Of a stretch of DNA of 64,000 bases, positions 26,421-34,523 are shown piece by piece. The translations under genes were made by a program, and so were the position numbers. The notes under the pieces were generated by a model that did no database searches, was not told the origin of the DNA, and saw nothing but the letters and a program-made list of their open reading frames with translations. Position 1 is the stretch's first letter, and the number at the start of each line of letters is the position of its first letter. This stretch comes from CAWGAJ01 sp963820545 (GTDB taxonomy: Bacteria; Planctomycetota; Planctomycetia; Pirellulales; Thermoguttaceae): the NCBI GenBank assembly GCA_963820545.1, contig CAWGAJ010000002.1, positions 558,001 to 622,000 of the forward strand. Direction: 5' to 3'.

Positions 26421-26498
26421 TCTCTAATCCCCCTCAAAAAATAGTGTAAAATGACTGTACGATAAAACCATTTTCCATTCTTTTAGCCCTGCCCGCGG

Positions 26499-28625
26499 AT
26501 GCCTGAGCGCAAAAAAACTTCCTCGAAGTACGGTCACCGGTCCCGGCCGGCTCTCTCGGCCCGCTCAACGCTAAAACTTCGCGTACGGGCAGGTGTAGCG
26601 ATCATTGTCATCGCTGTTGTTCTCGCGTACCTTCCGGTCCTCAGCAGCGGTTTCGTTTTTGATGACGACCTGATGCTGACCGCCAATCGGCTGATCAAAG
26701 CCCCTGACGGCCTATACCGTTTCTGGTGCACCACCGAACCTGCCGACTACTGGCCGGTAACCAATACCACACTTTGGCTCGAGTGGCGCCTGTGGGGAAT
26801 GAATCCCACCGGCTACCACGTCACCAATCTGATCTTGCACATTGCCGCAACCTTGCTGATGTGGGCCATTTTGCGGAAGTTGAACATTCCCGGGGCTTTT
26901 TTTGCGGCCCTGCTCTTCGCCGTCCACCCGGTAAACGTGGAGTCGGTGGCCTGGATCTCGCAGCGCAAGAACGTGTTGGCAATGCCGTTTTTTCTGTTGT
27001 CAATATTGTGGTATTTAAGGCAGTTTTCCTTGAGTGGTAGCGATAACGCCCAATATAGTAGGCACACTCCGTGTGCCGATCCCGCACACGGAGTGAGCGG
27101 GCTACTTATTGGCCCTTGGTACTGGCTGAGCCTGTTGGCGTTTGTGATGGGGATACTCAGCAAGGGCTCGGTGGTGGTCTTGCCGGTGTTGCTGTTGGGG
27201 ATCCTTTGGTGGCTGCGGCCTCTGACCAAGTGGGACTTAGCGCGAACCGCGCCGTTTTTCGTGATTGCCGTGCTGCTGGCGGGAGTGAACGTGTGGTTCC
27301 AAACGCATGGTAGGGGAATAGAATATCGGAGCGCTGGTTTTGTCGAGCGTCTACTGGGTGCCGGAGGTGTGGTGTGGTTTTACCTTTACAAGGCGTTTTT
27401 GCCGCTGAACCTGGTTTTCATTTATCCGCAGTGGCATATCGAGAGCGGCAATTTGCTCTGGTGGCTGCCGCTGGTGGCGGCGTTGGTGGTTACGCCGGTG
27501 TTGTGGTGGTATAGGGAGGGCTGGACTCGGCCAATATTGTTTGCCTGGGGATTTTTCTGTGTCTCATTAGTGCCGGTGCTGGGTTTTACGGATGTGGGTT
27601 TCATGATGTACTCGTTGGTCTCCGACCATTATCAGCATATAGCCATTATTGGCGTGATCGCCTTGGCGGCAGCGGGATGGAGCGAATGGCGCGAGCGGGC
27701 GTGGGGTCGGGTCCGCACGGCGGCCGGCGGGGCGGCGGTTGCGGCGGCGGGCACGCTCATGTTGCTGACCTATGGCCAAAGCCAAATCTATCGTAATAAC
27801 ATTATACTATATCAGGCAACGCTGGAAAAAAATCCAGAATGTTGGCTGGCCCAAAACAATTTGGGAAACATACTGGTCAATGTAGGCCGGCCACAGGAGG
27901 CGATCAAACAGTATGAGCAGGCCTTGCGACTCAAACCCGACTACGCCGAGACCTATAACAACCTAGGCAACGCCCTGGCCGCAACAGGCCGGACGGAAGA
28001 GGCGATCAAACAATACGAGCAGGCGCTGCGGATTCAACCTGACTACAATGAGGCTTATAACAACCTGGGCACCACTCTGGTCGATGCAGGCCGGGCGGAG
28101 GAGGCGATCAAATACTTCGAGCAAGCGCTGCGGATAAAACCCAACGACGCCGAAACCCACTACAATTTGGGCATTGCCCTAGTCAATGTGGGTCGGGTAG
28201 AGGAAGGGATCAAACAATACGAGCAGGCCCTGCGCCTTAAATCCGACTACGCCGAGGCCCACAACAACCTGGGCATTGCTCTGGGCAATATGGGCCGGGC
28301 AGAGGAAGGGATCAAACACTTTGAGCAGGCCCTGCACTTAAAACCCAACGACGCACAGACCCACAACAACCTGGCTGCCGCTTTGAATGCCCTGGGACAA
28401 TATCCTCAAGCGATCAAACACTTGGAGCTGGCCCTGCGACTAAAACCCGACTACACAGAGGCCTATGCCAATTTAATCGTGGCCTATGCCGAGACAAACC
28501 GGTCTTCCGAGGCCATCGCCACCGCCCAAAAGGCTTTGGGGCTTGCCCGGTTAAAAGGTCAAATGGAGTTGGCCAAGCAAATTGAAGATTGGTTGAAGTC
28601 TTACCGCGCCGGCCCGTCAAAATAG
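26499..28625 (+). CDS. Membrane protein with C-terminal TPR repeats, TMTC-like (first of two)
   Basis: 708 residues. The first about 430 residues hold around ten transmembrane helices and resemble eukaryotic-type TMTC/GT-C mannosyltransferases: an acidic DDD in the first periplasmic loop (GFVFDDDLMLTANRL), then HVTNLILHIAATLLMW and FAVHPVNVESVAWISQRKNVLA. The C-terminal part has about seven TPR units (for example AETYNNLGNALAATGRTEEA). Function as a lipid-linked sugar transferase is inferred from the fold only. A nearly parallel paralogue follows 124 bases downstream. A palindromic element at 27056-27105 lies in frame in the loop after the fourth helix. A CTAATCTCTAATCC tract precedes the gene. 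Confidence 0.85.
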   Translation: MPERKKTSSKYGHRSRPALSARSTLKLRVRAGVAIIVIAVVLAYLPVLSSGFVFDDDLMLTANRLIKAPDGLYRFWCTTEPADYWPVTNTTLWLEWRLWGMNPTGYHVTNLILHIAATLLMWAILRKLNIPGAFFAALLFAVHPVNVESVAWISQRKNVLAMPFFLLSILWYLRQFSLSGSDNAQYSRHTPCADPAHGVSGLLIGPWYWLSLLAFVMGILSKGSVVVLPVLLLGILWWLRPLTKWDLARTAPFFVIAVLLAGVNVWFQTHGRGIEYRSAGFVERLLGAGGVVWFYLYKAFLPLNLVFIYPQWHIESGNLLWWLPLVAALVVTPVLWWYREGWTRPILFAWGFFCVSLVPVLGFTDVGFMMYSLVSDHYQHIAIIGVIALAAAGWSEWRERAWGRVRTAAGGAAVAAAGTLMLLTYGQSQIYRNNIILYQATLEKNPECWLAQNNLGNILVNVGRPQEAIKQYEQALRLKPDYAETYNNLGNALAATGRTEEAIKQYEQALRIQPDYNEAYNNLGTTLVDAGRAEEAIKYFEQALRIKPNDAETHYNLGIALVNVGRVEEGIKQYEQALRLKSDYAEAHNNLGIALGNMGRAEEGIKHFEQALHLKPNDAQTHNNLAAALNALGQYPQAIKHLELALRLKPDYTEAYANLIVAYAETNRSSEAIATAQKALGLARLKGQMELAKQIEDWLKSYRAGPSK
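27056..27105. repeat. Palindromic element in frame inside the first TMTC-like gene
   Basis: CACTCCGTGTGC (27065-27076) and GCACACGGAGTG (27084-27095) are perfect 12-base arms. It encodes YSRHTPCADPAHGVSG. The paralogue has a shorter, degenerate version at the same place (29305-29340). Confidence 0.85.
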
Positions 28626-28749
28626 GAATTGGAGCTGGGTGATTGGGGATCAGGAATTCGGCGAGAATGTGACCAAGTGTGTTTCGACAGAAATATTGTA
28701 AAATACAGAGAAGCTCGAACACTTTAACTCTTTTTTATATAGCCCAGGG

Positions 28750-31110
28750 ATGTCCAAACGCCGGAAATCTTTCTCGAAGCACTCTCTCCAGACGCGGCCG
28801 GGCGTTTTGGCCCTTTCTCCTCCACGCCTCCGAGCGCTGGCAGGAGTAATAATCATCGCCGGCGCGGTTGTTCTTGCCTACCTTCCGGCCTTAAGCGGCG
28901 GCTTTCTCCTAGACGACGACCTCTTGCTGACCACCAATCCGCTGATTAAAGCCCCTGACGGCCTGTGTCGCTTCTGGTGCACCACCGAACAGGCTGATTA
29001 CTGGCCTATGACCAATTCCACGCTTTGGATCGAATGGCGTCTGTGGGATATGAATTCCACCGGCTATCACGTCACCAACCTGATCTTGCACATTGTCGCA
29101 GCCTTGCTGATGTGGGTTATTTTGCGGAGGTTGTCCATTCCCGGGGCTTTTTTTGCGGCCCTGCTCTTCGCGGTCCACCCGGTGAACGTGGAGTCGGTGG
29201 CCTGGATCTCGCAGCGGAAGAACGTGTTGGCGATGGTATTTTTCCTGTTGTCGATACTGTGTTATCTAGGACAGTTTTCATCGAGCAGTAGCGATAACGC
29301 CCCTGGTAGTGCCGATCTCGCACAGGGAGAGTGCGGATTACTTATGGGCCGTTGGTACTGGCTAAGCCTAGCGATGTTTTTATTGGGGATGCTCAGCAAG
29401 GGTTCAGTGGTGATTTTGCCGGTGTTGCTGTTGGGGATTCTCTGGTGGCGTCGCACGGGGACTGTCCCGATTTTCGCCTCAGCGAAAATGGGACTGTCCC
29501 CTTATGTCTCGCGATGGGATCTGATACGCACCGCGCCATTTTTCCTGGTGGCCGCAGTGTTGGCAGTTGTGAATTTATGGTTTCAGACGCATGGAACAGA
29601 GGTAGTGATCCGGACGGCCGGATTTGCCGAGCGGTTGTTGGGGGCCGGGGGAGTGGTGTGGTTTTATCTTTACAAGGCGTTTTTGCCGCTAAACCTGGTG
29701 TTTATTTATCCGCAGTGGCGGATTGAGGCCGGCAATTTACTCTGGTGGTTGCCGCTTGCGGCGGCGTTGGCGGTTTCGGCGGTGTTGTGGTGGTATAGGG
29801 AGGGCTGGAGTCGGCCGATATTGTTTGCCTGGGGATTTTTTTGCGTCTCGTTAGTGCCGGTTCTGGGCTTTACGGACGTGGGCTTTATGAAGTACTCATT
29901 GGTATCCGATCATTATCAGCATATTGCCATCATGGGCGTGCTTGGATTGGCGGCGGCGGGGTGGAGCGAATGGCGCGAGCGGTCGTGGGGTCGGGTCCGT
30001 ACGGCGGCCGGCGCGGCGGCGGTTGTGGCGGCGGGCACGCTTGCGGTTCTGACATATCAACAAAGTGGGCTGTATTGTGACGCCGTGAGGCTGTATCAGG
30101 CGACACTGGAAAAAAATCCGGGCTCTTGGCTGGCCCACTATAACCTGGGCAACGCCCTGAACAATATCGGCCGGCCACAAGAGGCCATTTTCCACTTCGA
30201 GCAGGCCCTGCGCCTAAAGCCCGACTTTACCGAGGCCCATAACAATCTGGCTGCCACCTGGGAAGCTATGGGACAACGCTCCCAGGCGATCAAGTGCTAT
30301 GAACAAATCCTGCGCCTTAAGCCCGACTATGCCGAGGCCCACAATAATCTGGCCAATGCACTGACCAAAATCGGCCGAGTACAGGAGGCGATTGAACATT
30401 ACCAGCAGGCACTGCATTTTAGACCCGAGTACGCCGAGTTTTACAACAACCTGGGTGCGGCTTATGTTGCCTTGGGGCAACAACTCCAAGCGATTGAACA
30501 ATACGAGCAAGCCCTGCGCCTTAGAGCCGACTATGCCGAGGCCCACTACAACCTGGCTACCGCACTGATCAACACAGACCGGACCGAGGAGGCGATCGAA
30601 CACTACGAGCAGGCGCTGCGATTTAAACCCGACTACGCCCAGACCCATTACAACTTAGGCAATGCCCTGATGAAAACCGGTCGGACCGAGGAGGCGATCA
30701 GACACTTCGAGCAGATCCTGCGCGTTAAACCCGACTATGTCGAGGCCCACAACAACCTGGGACTCGCCCTGATGAAGATTGGCCGGACAAAGGAGGCGAT
30801 CGAAGAGTACGAGCAGGCCTTGCGACTTAAACCCGACTATGTTGAGGTCCATAACAACCTGGGACTTGCCCTGATGAAAACCGGCCGGGCGCAAGAAGCG
30901 ATCGAACATTACGAGCAAGCCCTACGGCTTAGACCCGATTCTGCCGAGATCAATGCCGGTTTAGCGGCGGCCTATGCCGAGACAAAGCGACCTGCGGAGG
31001 CGATTGCCGCCGCGCAAAAGGCGTTGGATTTTGCCCGCTCCAAGGGACAGACGGCCTTGGCCAAGCAAATTGAAGATTGGTTGAGGTCCTACCGCACAAA
31101 TAATCCCTAA
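28750..31110 (+). CDS. Membrane protein with C-terminal TPR repeats, TMTC-like (second of two)
   Basis: 786 residues. Same layout as the preceding gene: a GT-C-like membrane domain with DDD in the first loop (GFLLDDDLLLTTNPL), HVTNLILHIVAALLMW and FAVHPVNVESVAWISQRKNVLA, then about nine TPR units, two more than the upstream copy. The two proteins are near-identical over the membrane half, which indicates tandem duplication, while the TPR half has been remodelled. A 45-base palindrome at 29457-29501 adds about 16 residues (RTGTVPIFASAKMGLSPY) in the loop where the paralogue has none. The gene ends 4 bases into the convergent radical SAM gene. Confidence 0.85.
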   Translation: MSKRRKSFSKHSLQTRPGVLALSPPRLRALAGVIIIAGAVVLAYLPALSGGFLLDDDLLLTTNPLIKAPDGLCRFWCTTEQADYWPMTNSTLWIEWRLWDMNSTGYHVTNLILHIVAALLMWVILRRLSIPGAFFAALLFAVHPVNVESVAWISQRKNVLAMVFFLLSILCYLGQFSSSSSDNAPGSADLAQGECGLLMGRWYWLSLAMFLLGMLSKGSVVILPVLLLGILWWRRTGTVPIFASAKMGLSPYVSRWDLIRTAPFFLVAAVLAVVNLWFQTHGTEVVIRTAGFAERLLGAGGVVWFYLYKAFLPLNLVFIYPQWRIEAGNLLWWLPLAAALAVSAVLWWYREGWSRPILFAWGFFCVSLVPVLGFTDVGFMKYSLVSDHYQHIAIMGVLGLAAAGWSEWRERSWGRVRTAAGAAAVVAAGTLAVLTYQQSGLYCDAVRLYQATLEKNPGSWLAHYNLGNALNNIGRPQEAIFHFEQALRLKPDFTEAHNNLAATWEAMGQRSQAIKCYEQILRLKPDYAEAHNNLANALTKIGRVQEAIEHYQQALHFRPEYAEFYNNLGAAYVALGQQLQAIEQYEQALRLRADYAEAHYNLATALINTDRTEEAIEHYEQALRFKPDYAQTHYNLGNALMKTGRTEEAIRHFEQILRVKPDYVEAHNNLGLALMKIGRTKEAIEEYEQALRLKPDYVEVHNNLGLALMKTGRAQEAIEHYEQALRLRPDSAEINAGLAAAYAETKRPAEAIAAAQKALDFARSKGQTALAKQIEDWLRSYRTNNP
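29457..29501. repeat. GGGGACTGTCCC-type palindrome in frame inside the second TMTC-like gene
   Basis: The arms GGGGACTGTCCCGATTTTCGC and GCGAAAATGGGACTGTCCCC pair with one bulge and one mismatch. The first TMTC-like gene lacks it entirely at the homologous position, so it is an insertion into (or a loss from) one duplicate. Length plus flank is a multiple of three. Confidence 0.85.
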
Positions 31111-31964
31111 AACGCGGCTACCGGCAGGTTAGTTAATCGCCGGATGGTTTCGGCAATTGTCTCCAATTCGGCATTGCTGAGCGGGGAGACCCAGGCTTCG
31201 GCCGGAATTCGGGCAACGGTGTAGATTTGCACTAATTTAATCTGCCCGCCACCGGCAACGATTTCCTGCAAGCGGCGGCAGTAGGCCTGGACTTTGTCGG
31301 CCGACGGCGGTTGCTCACTGATCCGCATGAAAAGCGACTGGATGACGATCGGCCTTGCCCGGGCGGTTTCCAGGATATTGTCGAGAATTTGTTGATAAGG
31401 CACTGCGGAGCGGGCTATCAGCCGGTAATAGTCTTCGCTGCCGGCGTCGAGTTTTGCCCAGATTTCGCCATTGTTTTGGTCGAGGATTTCCAACCCCCGA
31501 CGCACGTGATCGCGATGAAGCAGGCTGGCGTTGGTGATCAGCACCAGCTTGACGTCGTCGAGCCGATGCCGGCTGCGCACCTCGGCGGCCACGGCTACAG
31601 TATCGGCAAAGTTCCCATAGATGGTCGGTTCGCCGTCGCCGCTAAAAGCGATATCGTTAAGCCGTCGCAACGAGGGGGGCGTGGCGCCGAATAGCTGGTC
31701 TTGATAAATGCGGCCGGAAGTAACCGACTCCACGGTCCAAGCCAATTCCTCGTTGAGGCGCTGTAGATCGACGAACTCGGCCTTGCCGGTTTCGGTCCGA
31801 TCGACCTGACAGTAGGCGCAATGGAAGTTGCATTTTTTATCGCGACTAAGATTCACGCCGAGGGAAATTCCTCCGGCGCGGCGGCTCAATACGGGATAGA
31901 CGTAGAGGTTGCTTTGGAAATCGCGCGGATGCGAGGTATAAAGCGGGCCGGTGGAGGCGGTCAT
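31107..31964 (-). CDS. Radical SAM protein
   Basis: 285 residues. The SAM-dependent [4Fe-4S] motif CxxxCxxC is in SRDKKCNFHCAYCQVDR. Further family features are IAFSGDGEPTIYGNF (the GGE-like motif) and VLITNASLL. The enzyme is of the short wyosine-synthase-like or YfkA-like type of uncharacterised radical SAM proteins. There is no extra iron-sulphur cluster motif, and the reaction is unknown. The gene lies 20 bases after a small conserved protein on the same strand and may form an operon with it. ATG 31964 is accepted because it precedes the conserved segment HPRDFQSNLYVYPVLSRRAG. Confidence 0.88.
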   Translation of the reverse strand: MTASTGPLYTSHPRDFQSNLYVYPVLSRRAGGISLGVNLSRDKKCNFHCAYCQVDRTETGKAEFVDLQRLNEELAWTVESVTSGRIYQDQLFGATPPSLRRLNDIAFSGDGEPTIYGNFADTVAVAAEVRSRHRLDDVKLVLITNASLLHRDHVRRGLEILDQNNGEIWAKLDAGSEDYYRLIARSAVPYQQILDNILETARARPIVIQSLFMRISEQPPSADKVQAYCRRLQEIVAGGGQIKLVQIYTVARIPAEAWVSPLSNAELETIAETIRRLTNLPVAAF

Positions 31965-31984
31965 GCGAGAGACTTGGCGACTAT

Positions 31985-32269
31985 TTATGCGCGGCGTAGC
32001 AAGGTGAATTCGTCGATGGTTATGGCGGTCAATTCGCCATCGGGTAGTTCCAGCAGGATGGTGTCGCTAAAAACTTGATCATCGAAATTGCGGCGATGGT
32101 GCAGGCCGTGCCGCCGGCGCTCGGTGCGGACCACGGTTCCGTATGTTTTTGTGCGCCAACTGCGTTGGCCGACGGTAACAGTGTGTTCGACCTGAATCCG
32201 ATCGCCGGATTTGAGTTCGTCGAATAACGTGTGGGTGTGCGCGACACTTATGGACATATACTGATACAT
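31985..32269 (-). CDS. Small conserved protein of unknown function
   Basis: 94 residues, mostly beta-strand by pattern: GDRIQVEHTVTVGQRSWRTK, TYGTVVRTERRRHGLHHRRN and ILLELPDGELTAITIDEFTL. It resembles, from memory, small hypothetical proteins of planctomycetes with the same ERRRHGLH core. A short beta-barrel (SH3-like) fold is likely; binding to nucleic acid or a larger protein is possible. It lies directly upstream of the radical SAM gene (20 bases), so a functional link is plausible. No catalytic residues stand out. Confidence 0.7.
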   Translation of the reverse strand: MYQYMSISVAHTHTLFDELKSGDRIQVEHTVTVGQRSWRTKTYGTVVRTERRRHGLHHRRNFDDQVFSDTILLELPDGELTAITIDEFTLLRRA

Positions 32270-32498
32270 ACGGAGATTCCGCGGCTTTTGTTCGGATATT
32301 TGCCTGCCATTTCGACAAGGTTGTGTGGCTTGCAGGCAGGACTTAACGCAAAACTAATTTCATTTTGTCGATATTACGATCTTTCGCAATAGGGATTTTG
32401 CCAAGTTTATCGACCAAATTGGGAGAGTTCTTCAGGATGATTTGTGTTAACTTCCCTACCCCTCCAGGATGGGGGAGTTGTGGTTATTCAAAAAACTT

Positions 32499-33503
32499 CT
32501 AAACTTCCTTGGCATTGATCCAGGACATCAAGCGCCGCAGCCCTCGACCAATGATCTCGACCGGATGTGATCGCTCCTTGCGCCGCAGGGCTTTGAACGA
32601 GGGGGCGTTGGCCTTGTTCTCTAAAATCCACTCGCGTGCGAAGCGGCCGTCCTGGATTTCGGCCAGGATCCGCTGCATTTCGGCCTTGGTTTCGGGGGTG
32701 ATAATCCGTGGGCCGCGCGTGTAGTCGCCGTATTCGGCCGTGTTCGAGATGCTATAACGCATGTAGCTCAAACCACCTTGATAAATCAGATCCACGATTA
32801 ATTTCACTTCGTGGACGCACTCGAAATAGGCCATCTCGGGCTGATAGCCGGCCTCGACCAGCGTTTCGTAGCCGGCCTTGATCAGCGCCGAGAGGCCGCC
32901 GCAGAGAACCGCTTGCTCGCCGAACAGATCGGTTTCGGTCTCTTCGGCAAAGGTGGTTTCGATAACGCCCGCCCGGGTGCCGCCGATACCCTTGGCATAG
33001 GCCAGACCCAATTTTAAGGCCTCCGGTCCGGCGCCTTCGCCCAGGGCGATCAGGCAAGGCACGCCCCCCCCGCGCACATATTCCGAGCGCACTAAATGGC
33101 CGGGACCTTTGGGGGCGACAAGAATCACCGTAACGCCCTTGGGAACGTCGAATTGGCCAAAATGCACGTTGAAACCGTGTGAACAAATCAATACATTGCC
33201 CGGCGAAAGATTATCGCGAATTTGGCTGCGGAAGACATCGGCCTGAAGTTCGTCGGGCAGGAGGATGGTGATAACGTCGGCCTTTTTAGCGGCCTCGGCA
33301 ACCGATATGGGTTGGAATCCGTCCTTGACGGCCAGCTCGTAATTGGCCGTGCCAGACAACTCGGCCACGATTACGTTGCAACCGCTGTCGCGGAGATTTT
33401 GGGCATGGGCGTGACCCTGCGAACCGTAGCCTAAAATGGCCAACGTCTTGTTCTTCAAGAGCGATATGTCGGCGTCTTTGTCGTAATATATTTTGGCGGG
33501 CAT
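32499..33503 (-). CDS. ilvC: Ketol-acid reductoisomerase (class I)
   Basis: 334 residues, the class I length. Converts acetolactate to dihydroxyisovalerate (and the isoleucine analogue) with NADPH and Mg2+. The dinucleotide motif is LAILGYGSQGHAHAQNLRDS, then VLICSHGFNVHFG, VAPKGPGHLVRSEY, GTRAGVIETTFAEETETDLFGEQAVLCGG with the metal-binding acidic residues, and CVHEVKLIVDLIYQGGL. It lies 63 bases downstream of ilvN on the same strand, as in branched-chain amino acid operons; the large subunit gene ilvB is not between or beside them in the window. Confidence 0.97.
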   Translation of the reverse strand: MPAKIYYDKDADISLLKNKTLAILGYGSQGHAHAQNLRDSGCNVIVAELSGTANYELAVKDGFQPISVAEAAKKADVITILLPDELQADVFRSQIRDNLSPGNVLICSHGFNVHFGQFDVPKGVTVILVAPKGPGHLVRSEYVRGGGVPCLIALGEGAGPEALKLGLAYAKGIGGTRAGVIETTFAEETETDLFGEQAVLCGGLSALIKAGYETLVEAGYQPEMAYFECVHEVKLIVDLIYQGGLSYMRYSISNTAEYGDYTRGPRIITPETKAEMQRILAEIQDGRFAREWILENKANAPSFKALRRKERSHPVEIIGRGLRRLMSWINAKEV

Positions 33504-33566
33504 GGTTGATCCTTGGGGATTGGGGATTATGGATTAGGTGATCCTCAAACTTCATCCTTCAGTGTT

Positions 33567-34064
33567 TCATTCTTCACTCTCCACTTTTTTGTTTCCGCGG
33601 ACCATGGCGATTCGACCGGTGCGCACGACTTCGAGGATGCCAAAGGGGCGCATCAATTCGATAAAATCTTCGATTTTCCTTTCTTGCCCTGAGATTTCGA
33701 TGATCACGGCATTCATGGAGACATCGACGATCCGGCCTTGAAAGATGTCGGTCAGTTGGCTTATTTCGCCGCGTTTGCCCGGGGGAGCAGTGACTTTGAT
33801 GAGCATCAAGTCGCGTTCCACATAGTCTTGTGAACTGATATCGTCCACGCGCACCACCGTGACGATTTTTTCCAACTGCTTGCGCACCTGTTCAAGTACG
33901 CTGTCATCGCCGACGATGACGAACGTCATCCGCGATAAATGGGGGTCTTCAGTCTCCCCTACAGCGAGGCTGTCGATGTTGTAGCCTCGCGAGGCGAGCA
34001 TTCCCGAGATATGTGACAACACTCCCGGTACGTTCTGTACTAGAGCCGACAAAACATGCCGCAT
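33567..34064 (-). CDS. ilvN: Acetolactate synthase small (regulatory) subunit
   Basis: 165 residues. The N-terminal ACT domain is clear (LSALVQNVPGVLSHISGMLA, RGYNIDSLAVGETEDP, LSRMTFVIVGDD), and the C-terminal domain follows (DLMLIKVTAPPGKRGEISQL; IIEISGQERKIEDFI). The small subunit binds valine and activates and regulates the catalytic subunit. The catalytic ilvB is not visible here, so the pair must be completed by a gene elsewhere. It starts with ATG 34064; ilvC follows after 63 bases containing a low-complexity tract. Confidence 0.96.
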   Translation of the reverse strand: MRHVLSALVQNVPGVLSHISGMLASRGYNIDSLAVGETEDPHLSRMTFVIVGDDSVLEQVRKQLEKIVTVVRVDDISSQDYVERDLMLIKVTAPPGKRGEISQLTDIFQGRIVDVSMNAVIIEISGQERKIEDFIELMRPFGILEVVRTGRIAMVRGNKKVESEE

Positions 34065-34523
34065 GGTTATTCCCCGAAATGCTTAAAACTAGCATCTTAA
34101 TCCCCAAGGTATCATCGAACAAGAGGCACGAGACATACTGAGGGTTCGGGGTTCGGGGTTCGGGGTTCGGGCGATTGCTTGGGGGCGAGGGGCGAGGGGA
34201 AGAATGATGGATGAAGGATGAATTCAAAATGATGAATGCTGAATAAACCAAAGAAACCGCTAACGATTTCGCACTGTTCACTGCCCACTGATTCCCCCGA
34301 TTCCCGCCCCTCAAATCCATAATTTGTACACAATATGCAGAGTTAAGAACCATGAGTGAATATGGATAATTTCAAAAAGGTTTGCCGGTTACAATATCTG
34401 CATATAATTTTCAGATTTTAACGTTTATTCCTGTTGTATAGAACAATCTTGGCCGATTAGGCAGTGAAGGATTTTATCACCATCTATTCATGCGCTTCAA
34501 TTGATAATTGCGGAAATATAGAC
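34065..34523. other. Intergenic region with low-complexity tracts and a promoter-like element
   Basis: 459 bases with no gene. GGGGTTC is repeated four times at 34139-34170, followed by GGGGCGAGGGGCGAGGGG, GATGGATGAAGGATGAA and CACTGTTCACTGCCCACTG words. The distal part (34330-34460) is AT-rich and carries the promoter-like pair at 34381-34408. Confidence 0.6.
34381..34408 (+). promoter_or_regulatory. Possible promoter of the BBP7 gene
   Basis: A perfect TATAAT at 34403-34408 has TTTGCC at 34381-34386, 16 bases upstream. It would start transcription about 110 bases before the BBP7 start. Sequence match only. Confidence 0.45.

Noticed and set aside
27840..28500. Tandem DNA repeat of about 102 bases
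   Set aside because: It is the DNA of the TPR units, with third-position variation, not a CRISPR or satellite.
34139..34200. GGGGTTC repeats looking like telomeric or G-quadruplex DNA
   Set aside because: They are part of the low-complexity word tracts found in many gaps; only four short units are present.
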